This document shows, one piece after another, positions 18,237-26,703 of a DNA stretch of 64,000 nucleotides. The stretch covers positions 610,799-674,798 of the forward strand of contig NZ_FNJO01000001.1 in assembly GCF_900104095.1 (NCBI RefSeq), read 5' to 3'. Within the stretch, counting starts at the first letter, position 1. Each line of letters begins with the position of its first letter. The notes beneath the pieces were generated by a model, which was not told the origin of the DNA, did not search any database, and saw only the letters and a list, made by a program, of their open reading frames with translations. Source of the DNA: Ralstonia sp. 25mfcol4.1. GTDB lineage: Bacteria; Pseudomonadota; Gammaproteobacteria; Burkholderiales; Burkholderiaceae. The position numbers and the translations under genes are program-made.

Positions 18237-18577
18237 GAATGAAGCCTCCAGAGAAACGGAAAATAAACCAACGTAAGGAAAGGTAAAAACCGGTGAACCA
18301 GCTTAGTTGGATTGCCATCCAACCCAAACGAATATAAAGTCACTACAAAATCACTCGAAGTCATAAAGACCCGGGTGATCGGGCCATGGTTCCTTGTGGC
18401 AACCTGCCCCGGGGCCGATGGCACGTTGGTGACAGCGATACGGCATTGTGTCGGCGAGCTTGAAACGATGGGCAGCCGCCACATATGCTAGGTGGACGAC
18501 AAGAAATGCCACAAGCCCGAGCGGGCAAGGCAAAATGTCACCCACTTGAACCTAACCGCCCGCAACAGGAGAAACTG
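18237..18577. other. Divergent intergenic region, peroxiredoxin to elaB-like gene
   Basis: 341 bp with no credible gene. It is AT-rich near 18255-18350 compared with its surroundings and contains an inverted repeat GTTGGAT (18306-18312) and ATCCAAC (18317-18323) with a 4-base spacer, a possible regulator site for the peroxiredoxin gene. No clear -35/-10 pair was assigned. Confidence 0.45.
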
Positions 18578-18853
18578 ATGAGCGATGTCAAGACCGTTCT
18601 GTCCGACGCCGAAGAACTGCTTAAGCAAGCGGCCTCGACCACCGGCGAGAAAGCCGCCGAACTGCGCGAGCGTGGCATGGGCCTGCTGAAGCAGGCCAAG
18701 GAAAAGGCCCAGGACCTGCAGGATGCCGTCGTGACCAAGAGCAAGGCGGCCGCCCGCGCCACCGACGACTACGTGCATGACCATCCGTGGCGCGCCGTGG
18801 GCGTGGCAGCCGGCGTGGGCCTGCTGATCGGTCTGCTGTTGAACCGCAAGTAA
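18578..18853 (+). CDS. ElaB/YqjD/DUF883 family membrane-anchored protein
   Basis: 91 residues: an amphipathic, charged helix (SDAEELLKQAA...ELRERGMGLLKQAKEKAQDLQ) followed by one C-terminal membrane segment (AVGVAAGVGLLIGLLL) and NRK. This layout is that of ElaB/YqjD, inner-membrane proteins that associate with ribosomes in stationary phase in E. coli. The ATG at 18578 has AGGAG 6 bases upstream. It is followed by a YqjE-like gene, as in the elaB/yqjDEK arrangement. Confidence 0.85.
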   Translation: MSDVKTVLSDAEELLKQAASTTGEKAAELRERGMGLLKQAKEKAQDLQDAVVTKSKAAARATDDYVHDHPWRAVGVAAGVGLLIGLLLNRK

Positions 18854-19019
18854 GCAGCGCTGTAGTACCGTAGCAATACGCATTACCAGCCCCGGCCGCG
18901 CATCTGCGCCGGGTGCATGCAGTCTTGAAGACGGACTGGCGCGGCCCCATCATGCCGCTGCCGGTCCATCCCTCGCAGATGCCGCCCATGCCGGCGCATC
19001 GATTTTTCGCCGGAGCCGC

Positions 19020-19397
19020 ATGAGCGAATCCCATTCCCCCAAGTTCCTCGAATCCCTTCGCAACCTCGCCGGTTCCGTGGTGTCGATGCTGCAGACTCGC
19101 CTGGAGCTGGCCAGCGTGGAACTGGCCGAGGAACGCGAGCGGCTGATGAAGGTTGCGCTGCTGGCCTTGTTCGGGCTGGTGTTCTTCAGCATGGCGCTGA
19201 TGACTTTCACGCTGCTGGTCGCCATCCTGTTCTGGGAAAGCTATCGCTGGCAGGCCCTGGGCGCGATCGTGCTGTTCTACCTGATTTGCGCCGGCCTCTG
19301 CCTGCTGGTGGCTCGCAACAAGGTCCGCCACGCCCCGCCGCTGTTTGAATCCACGCTGGCCGAGCTGGACAAGGACCGGGAGATGCTGCGCCAATGA
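19020..19397 (+). CDS. YqjE/phage-holin-like inner-membrane protein
   Basis: 125 residues with a conserved amphipathic N terminus (LRNLAGSVVSMLQTRLELASVELAEERER) and two membrane segments (LLALFGLVFFSMALMTFTLLVAILFW and LGAIVLFYLICAGLCLLVA). This is the YqjE (holin superfamily, DUF1469-like) pattern. Its stop overlaps the start of the next gene by ATGA, so translation is probably coupled. Confidence 0.82.
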   Translation: MSESHSPKFLESLRNLAGSVVSMLQTRLELASVELAEERERLMKVALLALFGLVFFSMALMTFTLLVAILFWESYRWQALGAIVLFYLICAGLCLLVARNKVRHAPPLFESTLAELDKDREMLRQ

Positions 19398-19924
19398 CCA
19401 CGCCCGAAGACGATTCGATCGACAGCCGCCCGCGCCACGAGCACCCCCGTCCGGTCCGCTTCACGCGCGAAGTTCGCCTGCCGCTGGCCGTGCGCAAGGA
19501 GTTGCTGATCACGCGCGCCGCACTGGAACGCTACGACGCCGTGCAGGCGCTGCGTCAGGTCAAGGGTGGCGCCCGCCGCATGACCAGCCTGGGCGCCTGG
19601 CTGCCTCGCATGACCCGCCCGTCGGGCTGGCTCAAGTTGTTCGGCATCACGCGCGACTATCCGTTGGTGAGTACGGCCATCACACTGGCCCTGCCCTTGC
19701 TGCGCAAGACCCCGATCGGCCGCGTGGCCTGGAAGGTGTCGAAGCTCGGCATGCTGGCCGGCGCCGGATACTGGGCCTACAAGACCTGGCACGGCGCGCA
19801 GCCGCAGGTGCATGCGCACGCGGCGTCGGCCGCGCGGGCGGTGGCGGTGCCGGTCGATACCGGCTTCCGCGACCCGCTGGTGCCGTCGCCCCCCGCGGCC
19901 GCGCCTCCGGCCTCCCAACCCTGA
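19394..19924 (+). CDS. Hypothetical protein of the yqj-like operon
   Basis: 176 residues, translationally coupled to the YqjE-like gene. The N-terminal half is basic and helical (LAVRKELLITRAALERYDAVQALRQVKGGARR). It is followed by two weakly hydrophobic segments (YPLVSTAITLALPLL and VSKLGMLAGAGYWAYKTW) and a proline/alanine-rich tail. The position matches yqjK in enterobacteria, and DUF3318-type proteins occupy this place in related genomes as I recall them. No catalytic motif is visible; an envelope role is inferred from its neighbours. Confidence 0.65.
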   Translation: MTTPEDDSIDSRPRHEHPRPVRFTREVRLPLAVRKELLITRAALERYDAVQALRQVKGGARRMTSLGAWLPRMTRPSGWLKLFGITRDYPLVSTAITLALPLLRKTPIGRVAWKVSKLGMLAGAGYWAYKTWHGAQPQVHAHAASAARAVAVPVDTGFRDPLVPSPPAAAPPASQP

Positions 19925-19936
19925 TCAGGCGCCGGA

Positions 19937-21949
19937 TCAGCCGACCTGCACGCGATTGCGGCCCTCGCGCTTGGCCTGGTAACAGGCCAGGTCGGCCGCA
20001 TCGAGCGCATCCTCGCGCTTGGCTGTACGTTCGTCGACCCGTACCAGGCCGATGCTGACCCCGATCGAGAATTCATGATCGTGGCAGCGATACCGGTAGG
20101 CCGCGATGGCACTACGCAGCCCTTCGGCCACGCGCTCGCCATCGGTGGCGGCGCAATACTCCAGCAACACCGCGAATTCATCGCCCCCCAGCCGGGCCAG
20201 TGTGTCGCTGCGCCGTAGCTGATGCCGCATGACATCGGCGATCTGGCAGATCAGTTCGTCTCCAGCCGCGTGTCCGCAGGTGTCGTTGACGGCCTTGAAC
20301 TGGTCGAGATCCAGATACATCAGCGTGTGCGTACAGCCTTCATGCTGGGCGCGCGCCACGGCCGCCCCAAGCCGCCGCTCGAATTCCAGCCGGTTGACCA
20401 GACCGGTCAGCGGATCGTGGCTGGCCTCGTAAGCCAGTTGCGCGGCGTGGGCCCGCTCCAGGCTGACATCGTGCAGGACAACCACGATGCCGATCGCCTG
20501 CCCGCCCTTGTCCCGGATCAGCGCCACCGATGGCTTGACGGCCAGCGTGGCCCCCTGCACTGCAGGCTCGCGGCGCTCGAGCAGCATCACCAACTGGCCG
20601 GGCCAGGTGCCCGCCAGCGCGCGCGGCACCAGGTCGGCAACCGGCTCGCGGGTGGCTTCGTCATGCAGCCGGCAGACCTGCTGCAGGAAACAGCCGGCGG
20701 CCTCAGCATCGGTCCAGCCGGTCATGGTCTCGGCCACCGGGTTCAGCGACTGGATGCGTCCCCAGACATCGGTGGTAATCACCGCGTCGCCGATGGCCTG
20801 CAGCGTGACCTGCGCGCGCTCCTTTTCGGCAAACAGCTGCGCCTCGGACCGCTTGCGGTCGGAAATATCGCTCAGCGAGCCAGCCATCCGCGTCGCCTTG
20901 CCGATCGCGCTACGCACCATGCGGCCCCTGGCCCTGACCCACAGATAGCCGCCGCCCTTGCGACGCAGGCGCAGTTCCACGTCGTACGGCGTGCCCTGGC
21001 GCACATGCACCACCAGGCGCCGGTCGAACTCGGCCACGTCGGCTGGATGCATCAGGGCCAGCAGGGTTTCACGCGCATGCGGCAGTTCATGGGGGCCATA
21101 GCCGAGCATTTCGGCACAGCGTGGCGAGAAATACAGTTCGCCCCGGTGGGGATGCCAGTCCCACAGGCCGTCGGTACTGCCGGCCACGGCCAGTTGCAGG
21201 CGTTCCTCGCTGACCGTCAGGGCGTGCCGAAGCTGGCGCTGCCGGCTCATCACCCGGGTGGACATCCATGAGGCACAGGCGAGCAAGGTCAACGCCAGCC
21301 CCGCCGATCCCCACATCAGCAATCGCCGAACGCGCCGCGACGCCTTGCCCAGCGCGGCGGAGAAGGCCGCCTCCATGGGCGTCAGCAATGCATCGATATC
21401 GGCAATATCGCGCTGCAGCGGCATCACGCAGGCGGCGTCGCAGCCGTGCTCGCCCACGCGCTCGCGCAGCCGACGCGCCATGACATCGAGCCGTGCAATC
21501 TCCACGTCGGCAGCCGCCCAGATCGAAATCGCCTCATCGATCTCCGGCACATTCCGAAAATACCGGAACAGCCGGATCATGCCGGGCACATCGTCGGGGT
21601 GGTTGCCGCCGGTCAGGAGTCCCTGCACCGCGCGGGCGTGGTCGTAGTTGGGCTTTTCGAGTTCGAGGCGCGCCTGGTGGTCGCCCTGCGGCACGGCGAT
21701 GCCGGCCAGATAGGCGTCGTAGTCGGCTTCATCGCGACTTTCGGCGTAGCGCAGCAGATGAAAGACCGCCGCCTTCTGCCCCTTGGTCCAGAGGCTCTCG
21801 CCGGCCACGAAGCCCCGTGCGGCGGACAACACGTCCACACTGGCGATGCAGAACAATGCCAGCGCCAGAACCACCGGGACAAACGGCCAGACGACACGCA
21901 GTACGTGCTCATTGGCCGGCAGGCTACCGCCGCCACCAGCTTGCTGCAT
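19937..21949 (-). CDS. Membrane-bound PAS-PAS-GGDEF diguanylate cyclase
   Basis: About 670 residues. A membrane segment near 17-39 and a second near 210-230 enclose a periplasmic sensor region. Two PAS domains follow (about 245-370, with SEERLQLAVAGSTDGLWDW, and 375-500, with LQAIGDAVITTDVWGRIQSLNPVAE). A GGDEF domain ends the protein. The active site GGDEF (about 587-591) and an inhibitory RxxD site (RRSD) five residues before it are intact, so it should make c-di-GMP with product feedback. No EAL domain is present. The start at 21949 has GGGAAG upstream; starts at 22039 or 22114 are possible but the latter overlaps the neighbouring gene. Confidence 0.9.
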   Translation of the reverse strand: MQQAGGGGSLPANEHVLRVVWPFVPVVLALALFCIASVDVLSAARGFVAGESLWTKGQKAAVFHLLRYAESRDEADYDAYLAGIAVPQGDHQARLELEKPNYDHARAVQGLLTGGNHPDDVPGMIRLFRYFRNVPEIDEAISIWAAADVEIARLDVMARRLRERVGEHGCDAACVMPLQRDIADIDALLTPMEAAFSAALGKASRRVRRLLMWGSAGLALTLLACASWMSTRVMSRQRQLRHALTVSEERLQLAVAGSTDGLWDWHPHRGELYFSPRCAEMLGYGPHELPHARETLLALMHPADVAEFDRRLVVHVRQGTPYDVELRLRRKGGGYLWVRARGRMVRSAIGKATRMAGSLSDISDRKRSEAQLFAEKERAQVTLQAIGDAVITTDVWGRIQSLNPVAETMTGWTDAEAAGCFLQQVCRLHDEATREPVADLVPRALAGTWPGQLVMLLERREPAVQGATLAVKPSVALIRDKGGQAIGIVVVLHDVSLERAHAAQLAYEASHDPLTGLVNRLEFERRLGAAVARAQHEGCTHTLMYLDLDQFKAVNDTCGHAAGDELICQIADVMRHQLRRSDTLARLGGDEFAVLLEYCAATDGERVAEGLRSAIAAYRYRCHDHEFSIGVSIGLVRVDERTAKREDALDAADLACYQAKREGRNRVQVG

Positions 21950-22079
21950 ATGAGACTTCCCGCGCCAGGCCATGGGGCCCGGCCCTGTCGATGAATGCAC
22001 CATGGCCGGCCTTGGCTGGCCGGCCTTGTCTGGTTGCATTGTCAACGAGGTGTTACAGGGTGTCTCTAACTCAGACTGG

Positions 22080-22955
22080 TTAATTGACGCCCGGAATATG
22101 CATCGGCCAACCACCTAGCAGAACGACGAGTAAAACGCCGTTCAACAGCGCAAGTCCGGTGAGGATGAAGGCCAGGGTTGGCAGCGTCTTGAGCCACGAC
22201 ATCCCGGCCGAAGCCGACTTGAAGGCCGCATCCAGATAGCGCGTGGCTTGCTTGCGCACGACCAGCCAATAGAACCCGGCGCCGGCCGCCAGGGCGACTA
22301 CGATCCACGACAACCACGCCAGCGATCCAAATGGCGCCGGCGCATTGTTCGCCCGGCCCGGCACACGGGGGGCAACTGGCGGCAGTGGCGGCAGCGAATC
22401 GCGCAGGGACATCGGCACGGATTCGAACACCGGGGCAGGAAGATTGAGATCTTCCGTCGCGCTAACCGGCGACATTTCTGCATCCCTGGCCGGCATGGCG
22501 CGCGGCGCCGGCAGTGCCGGCTGCGTTCGCCTGACCGCCCGGTTGTCGGCCATCGCTGGCGGCTTCTGTGTCGCCGCTTCGCGCGTGGCCGTCCCGGGTG
22601 ACGCCCTGCGCCAATCCGCGAACAACTGGTCAAGACACCGGACCGTCGTGCACGCGTCACGCGCCCTGCGCCAGGCGTCGAGATCCGCCCTGCGCAGCGT
22701 GCCGGCGTACCGCCTGCGCTGCTGATCGGCGTAGATGGCCTCGTAGGTCTCGTGCAGCATCGCGTACTCGCAGATCAACTGCGAGCCACGCGCATGGTGC
22801 CGCACAGGCTCCGAACAGGAGGTACCGGCCGGGGCGGAAACATCACACCGTGGTCGATAGGCGTGCGGACACGATATGTCGGAAGCCCACGTCACATCGG
22901 CAATCCAGAATGCCAGGACGACGAAGAGTGCCAGGTGGCCTGCAATCCGCTGCAT
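22080..22955 (-). CDS. LprI-like (DUF1311) membrane protein of unknown function
   Basis: 291 residues. A signal peptide or N-terminal anchor (LALFVVLAFWIADVTWA) is followed by a cysteine-containing helical region (QLICEYAMLHETYEAIYADQQRR...WRRARDACTTVRCLDQLFADW), which resembles the lysozyme-inhibitor LprI/DUF1311 pattern of paired cysteines and D/E-Y spacing. Then come a proline-rich linker and two C-terminal membrane segments (LSWIVVALAAGAGFYWLVV and AFILTGLALLNGVLLVVLL). It lies directly upstream of the diguanylate cyclase on the same strand and could feed an envelope signal to it; that link is inference only. Confidence 0.6.
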   Translation of the reverse strand: MQRIAGHLALFVVLAFWIADVTWASDISCPHAYRPRCDVSAPAGTSCSEPVRHHARGSQLICEYAMLHETYEAIYADQQRRRYAGTLRRADLDAWRRARDACTTVRCLDQLFADWRRASPGTATREAATQKPPAMADNRAVRRTQPALPAPRAMPARDAEMSPVSATEDLNLPAPVFESVPMSLRDSLPPLPPVAPRVPGRANNAPAPFGSLAWLSWIVVALAAGAGFYWLVVRKQATRYLDAAFKSASAGMSWLKTLPTLAFILTGLALLNGVLLVVLLGGWPMHIPGVN

Positions 22956-23099
22956 GGTTGTCTGCGCATCGGCTTTGGGGAACCGGGAAATTCATTCTAG
23001 GCAGCGCCGGCGCACGCTGCCTGATCTGTTACGTGCGTTTGCGCATGGACCAAACGGCCGGCGCCCCGATTGCGCAGGGAAGTGCTGACAAGGCGCGGG

Positions 23100-23137
23100 C
23101 AAAACAAAAGGGCCTGTGACTTTCGCCACAGGCCCTT
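23100..23137 (-). terminator. Intrinsic terminator downstream of tRNA-Lys
   Basis: An 11-bp stem, AAGGGCCTGTG (23108-23118) with CACAGGCCCTT (23127-23137), is followed on the minus strand by TTTTGTTTT. Confidence 0.8.
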
Positions 23138-23147
23138 CTGGGAATAC

Positions 23148-23223
23148 TGGTGGGTCGTGCGTGACTCGAACACGCGACCAACGGATTAAAAGTCCGCTGC
23201 TCTACCGACTGAGCTAACGACCC
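23148..23223 (-). tRNA. tRNA-Lys, anticodon UUU
   Basis: On the minus strand the 76-nt sequence begins GGGTCGTTAGCTCAGTCGGT and ends with an encoded CCA. The acceptor stem GGGTCGT pairs with ACGACCC. The anticodon loop reads CTTTTAA with anticodon TTT, and the T arm has GTTCGAGTC. All four arms are complete. It is followed by its own terminator and is not part of a tRNA cluster. Confidence 0.97.
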
Positions 23224-23293
23224 GGAAAAACTGAATCCGCGATTATAGGGAGGCCCCTATGGGGTGTCAAGCTTCGGGCACGTCAAGCGCCAC

Positions 23294-24409
23294 TCAGGCC
23301 ATACGTTCCAGACGCCACATCTGGTACTTGAAGGCCAGGATTGCGCCGACGATGATGGTCGCGAACACGATGAACGAACCGATGGCCAGCGTCGATACGC
23401 CCGACAGCCCCTGCCCAATCGTGCAGCCCAGGGCGGTCACGCCGCCGGCGCCCATCAGGATGCCGCCGATCATATGATTGGCCACGTCCTCGGCATTGCC
23501 GAATCCTTCCCAGCGGAACGTGCGCGATACCAGCGCATAGGCACCCGCGCCCGCGATCACGCCGAAGACGCTGACGATGCCGATTGTCAGCACCTTGCTC
23601 TTGTCGCTGAACATCATCAGCCAGTCCAGCGTGTATGCGTACGGCGCCACGAAGCTCAGGCTTTCCATGCGGCCACTGTTGGTGCCGACGAACAGTTCTT
23701 CGAGCGTATTCGGGTCTTCCGACACATAGCCAAGGTGGCCAGACACGTACCACATGCCGACGATGATCATCCCGACGGCCAGGCCGCCGAGCAGGTTGTC
23801 GAACGTCCGGAAGCCGTTGCCCACCAGCGCCCAGAGCACCAGCACGGCGCCGACCGCCACGCCCAGCGCCAGCTGCAGCGTGCCGCGCGCCATGCCGGTC
23901 GCGTGCGCCACCAGCGACGGCAGGTCCTGCGTGGACGGCAGCGGCAGCACCACTGCATCGACGGTATTCACGCGCACGACCCCGAACAGGCCGCGCAAGG
24001 TCATGTACGCCGACAGCCCGAGGAACACGAACACCACCAGCGATTTCAGGTTGCCCGCGCCAATGCGCACCAGCGTCTTGCTGCCGCAGCCGGACGCCAG
24101 CACCATGCCGAAGCCGAACATCAGCCCGCCCACCGCCGCCGACAGCCAGCCGAGCCGGGCCGACGTGTAGATGGTCCTGGTCGGGTCGATCAGTCCCGCC
24201 CACGCCAGCACGCCGGTGCCGATCATCGCCACGCCAATGGCCAGGATCCACATGCGCATGCGGCTCCAGTCACCGATGTTGACGATGTCGGAAATGGCGC
24301 CCATCGTGCAGAAGTGCGTGCGCTGCAGCACCGCGCCAAACAGGAAGGTCAGGACAAAGGTACTCAGCAGGACGGTGTGCGTGAGCGCTGGGATGTCGAT
24401 TTCGGGCAT
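23294..24409 (-). CDS. YeeE/YedE family sulfur-compound (thiosulfate) transporter
   Basis: About 371 residues, highly hydrophobic. The conserved cysteines that relay thiosulfate in TsuA/YeeE proteins are visible: RTHFCTMG near the N terminus, MVLASGCGSKTLVRIG in the first half, and ALGCTIGQGLSG in the second half. The protein is a full-length two-repeat form rather than the split short subunits. The start at 24409 (MPEIDIPAL) is the most family-like; an ATG at 24457 is also open. No TusA-like or sulfurtransferase gene is adjacent. Confidence 0.87.
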   Translation of the reverse strand: MPEIDIPALTHTVLLSTFVLTFLFGAVLQRTHFCTMGAISDIVNIGDWSRMRMWILAIGVAMIGTGVLAWAGLIDPTRTIYTSARLGWLSAAVGGLMFGFGMVLASGCGSKTLVRIGAGNLKSLVVFVFLGLSAYMTLRGLFGVVRVNTVDAVVLPLPSTQDLPSLVAHATGMARGTLQLALGVAVGAVLVLWALVGNGFRTFDNLLGGLAVGMIIVGMWYVSGHLGYVSEDPNTLEELFVGTNSGRMESLSFVAPYAYTLDWLMMFSDKSKVLTIGIVSVFGVIAGAGAYALVSRTFRWEGFGNAEDVANHMIGGILMGAGGVTALGCTIGQGLSGVSTLAIGSFIVFATIIVGAILAFKYQMWRLERMA

Positions 24410-24510
24410 GTGGTGACTGGGGGCTCGTAGATTTCTGATTTTTCTGAACGGAGGCACTCGTCGGCGGCGCCTCTCGTCATGGCCGGCCGGTTGTTCAGGC
24501 GTTCAGGCCG

Positions 24511-25194
24511 TCATGCAGCCGGCTGATATCGTGTCGGATCGGCTACGCCGGCTTGCTCGAAGCCGGCCTTGCGGATACGGCAGGAATCGCAAACCCCGCA
24601 GGCGCGGCCTTCGTCATCGGCCTTGTAGCACGACACGGTCAGGCCATAGTCGACGCCCAGCTTCACGCCGGCACGGATGATTTCGGCCTTGGTCATGTCG
24701 ATGATGGGGGCGTGCACGCGGAAGCGGTCACCCTCGACACCGGCCTTGGTGGCCAGGTTGGCCAGCGTTTCATAAGCCGAGACGTACTCGGGGCGGCAAT
24801 CGGGATAGCCGGAGTAGTCCACCGCGTTTGCGCCAAAAAACAGATCGCGACCGCAGATGGCCTCTGCCCAGCCAAGCGCCAGCGACAGCATGATCGTATT
24901 GCGTGCCGGCACATACGTCACCGGAATGCCGCCGGTGGCGCCGTCGACGGGCACATCGAGCGCATCGTCGGTCAGGGCCGACCCGCCAAAGCGGCGCAGG
25001 TCCAGGTCGATGATCTCGTGGCGCGTGGCGCCGAGCGCGGCGGCCACTTTCTTCGCGGCATCCAGTTCGGACGAATGGCGCTGGCCGTAGCGCATCGACA
25101 ACGCATAGGTTTCGAAGCCGGCCGCATGGGCCATGGCAAGCACGGTGGCGGAGTCCAGGCCGCCGGAAAGCAGGACGATTGCACGTTGGGTCAT
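24511..25194 (-). CDS. queC: 7-cyano-7-deazaguanine synthase
   Basis: 227 residues. QueC converts 7-carboxy-7-deazaguanine to preQ0 with ATP and ammonia in queuosine synthesis. The PP-loop SGGLDSAT (residues 10-17) and the zinc cysteines C189, C199, C202 and C205 (SCYK...CGVCDSC) are all present. The start at 25194 ([12 protein letters not shown]) matches the family; the frame is open 20 codons further. It follows the Tol-Pal operon on the same strand, an arrangement common in proteobacteria, but a terminator separates the two here. Confidence 0.95.
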   Translation of the reverse strand: MTQRAIVLLSGGLDSATVLAMAHAAGFETYALSMRYGQRHSSELDAAKKVAAALGATRHEIIDLDLRRFGGSALTDDALDVPVDGATGGIPVTYVPARNTIMLSLALGWAEAICGRDLFFGANAVDYSGYPDCRPEYVSAYETLANLATKAGVEGDRFRVHAPIIDMTKAEIIRAGVKLGVDYGLTVSCYKADDEGRACGVCDSCRIRKAGFEQAGVADPTRYQPAA

Positions 25195-25343
25195 GATGGG
25201 GTGCGCGCGGAACAAGCGCGCTGTCAAATACGCCGCGTTGGGCGAATCGCACATTTTAGCGCGCCGGCGCCCCGGAAAGGATCAGGCGGGGGTGATGAGG
25301 CCCATGGCGCAGCAACGGCGCCATGCCGTCGTCGCTACCCCCG

Positions 25344-25370
25344 AAAAAGAAAAAACCCGCAAGTTGCGGG
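25344..25370 (-). terminator. Intrinsic terminator of the tol-pal operon
   Basis: CCCGC (25356-25360) and GCGGG (25366-25370) form a stem, with an A-rich run at 25344-25355 that becomes a T-rich tail on the minus strand. It lies between cpoB and queC. Confidence 0.7.
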
Positions 25371-25399
25371 CTCTTTCCTGGCTTCCGTACCTCCGTCGG

Positions 25400-26155
25400 T
25401 CACTTCAGCGTCTTCAGCCGGTTGCTGGCGGCCTGGGCGCCTTCGGTGCCCGGATACTTCGACACCACCGTTTCCAGCGTCTTCCTGGCCGCTGCCTTCT
25501 GGCCTGATTCCATCTGGTTGTTGGCGATGGCGATCATGGCGTCCGGTACCTTCGCATGCGTCGGGAACTGTTGCACCATGTTCTGCAGCACGAAAGTCGA
25601 ACCCTTGTAGTCACGCTGCGCGTAGAGCGAATTGCCGAGCCAGAACTGCGCCAGCGGCAAATACGGGCTTTGCGGATACTTCTTCGCAAACGCCGAGAAG
25701 GCGTTGCCCGCGCCCTTGAAATCGCCCGACTGGAACTGCTTCAGCGCGGCGTCGTACTCGGGCTTTTCGGTCGGCTGTGCAAGCCCTTCCTTGCCATCGA
25801 CGGTCACCTGTTGCGGCTCGAATTTCTTCAGGCGCGCATCCAGGTCCGCGTAGTAATCCTTCTGCTGTTTCTGCAGCGTGTCCACCGTGTTTTGCAACAC
25901 CTCGTTCTGACCACGCAGCCGGGCCACTTCCTGACGCAGACCTTCCAGCTGGTTCTGCATGTCGAGCTGCTGGCGGCTGCTCTGGTCGATACGCTGCGAT
26001 GCCGTTGCCTGGAAACCGTTGAACTGGTCCCGCAGTTGCAGCACCGCCTTGCGCGCTTCGTCGTCGTCAAAGACGCCGGCGTGCGCGGAACTGGCTGCCA
26101 GCAGGCCGCCGGAGACAGCGGCCAGCCACAGCAAGGTGGAAACGCGAGCTTTCAT
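25400..26155 (-). CDS. cpoB: Cell division coordinator CpoB (YbgF)
   Basis: 251 residues. A signal peptide (LLWLAAVSGGLLAASSAHA) precedes a trimerising coiled coil (about residues 60-110, QLEGLRQEVARLRGQNEVLQNTVDTLQ). Three TPR repeats follow at the C terminus (YDAALKQFQSGDFKGAGNAFSAFAKKYP and similar). CpoB links peptidoglycan synthesis with Tol-driven outer-membrane constriction at division. It is the last gene of the Tol-Pal operon, 18 bp after pal. Confidence 0.93.
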   Translation of the reverse strand: MKARVSTLLWLAAVSGGLLAASSAHAGVFDDDEARKAVLQLRDQFNGFQATASQRIDQSSRQQLDMQNQLEGLRQEVARLRGQNEVLQNTVDTLQKQQKDYYADLDARLKKFEPQQVTVDGKEGLAQPTEKPEYDAALKQFQSGDFKGAGNAFSAFAKKYPQSPYLPLAQFWLGNSLYAQRDYKGSTFVLQNMVQQFPTHAKVPDAMIAIANNQMESGQKAAARKTLETVVSKYPGTEGAQAASNRLKTLK

Positions 26156-26173
26156 GAAGGATTATTCCGTGGA

Positions 26174-26683
26174 TCAGTAGACGATGTCGGCGCGACGGTT
26201 TTCAGCCCACGAGGCTTCGTCGTGGCCGGTGGCCTTCGGCTTTTCCTTGCCCAGGCTCACAGCTTCCATCTGCGACTCGGGCACGCCCAGCGACGACATC
26301 GAGCGGCGCACGGCCTCGGCACGCTTCTGGCCCAGGGCCAGGTTGTACTCGCTGGTGCCGCGTTCGTCGGTGTTGCCCTGGATCAGGATCTTGCGGCCCT
26401 TGTTGGCGGTCAGGTACTGCGCATGCGTTTGCAGCGTGCCCTGGTATTCCGACTTGACCGAGTAGCTGTCGAAGTCGAAGTACACGCTACGCTTGGCCAG
26501 CGGGCTGTTCGGGTCGTTCAGCGGGTCGGCCGCAACCACCGGCGCCACGGCGCGCGGATCGGTCTGGGCGCCGCCCTGGTTGGCACCCGACTTCGATGCG
26601 TCGTCCAGCTTCACGCCGGAGCTGCAGGCGCCCAGGGCCAGCAGGGCGGCCAGGGCGAGCGATTTGGTCATCATTTGGGACAT
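26174..26683 (-). CDS. pal: Peptidoglycan-associated lipoprotein
   Basis: 169 residues. A lipoprotein signal ends at LGAC, so the mature protein starts at that acylated cysteine. An OmpA-like peptidoglycan-binding domain follows (VYFDFDSYSVK, LIQGNTDERGTSEYNLALGQKRAEAVRRSM). Pal tethers the outer membrane to peptidoglycan and is the partner of TolB. GAGGAG lies before the ATG at 26683, about 20 bp after tolB. Confidence 0.96.
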   Translation of the reverse strand: MSQMMTKSLALAALLALGACSSGVKLDDASKSGANQGGAQTDPRAVAPVVAADPLNDPNSPLAKRSVYFDFDSYSVKSEYQGTLQTHAQYLTANKGRKILIQGNTDERGTSEYNLALGQKRAEAVRRSMSSLGVPESQMEAVSLGKEKPKATGHDEASWAENRRADIVY

Positions 26684-26703
26684 GGCGAGAGACTCCTCTT
26701 TTT

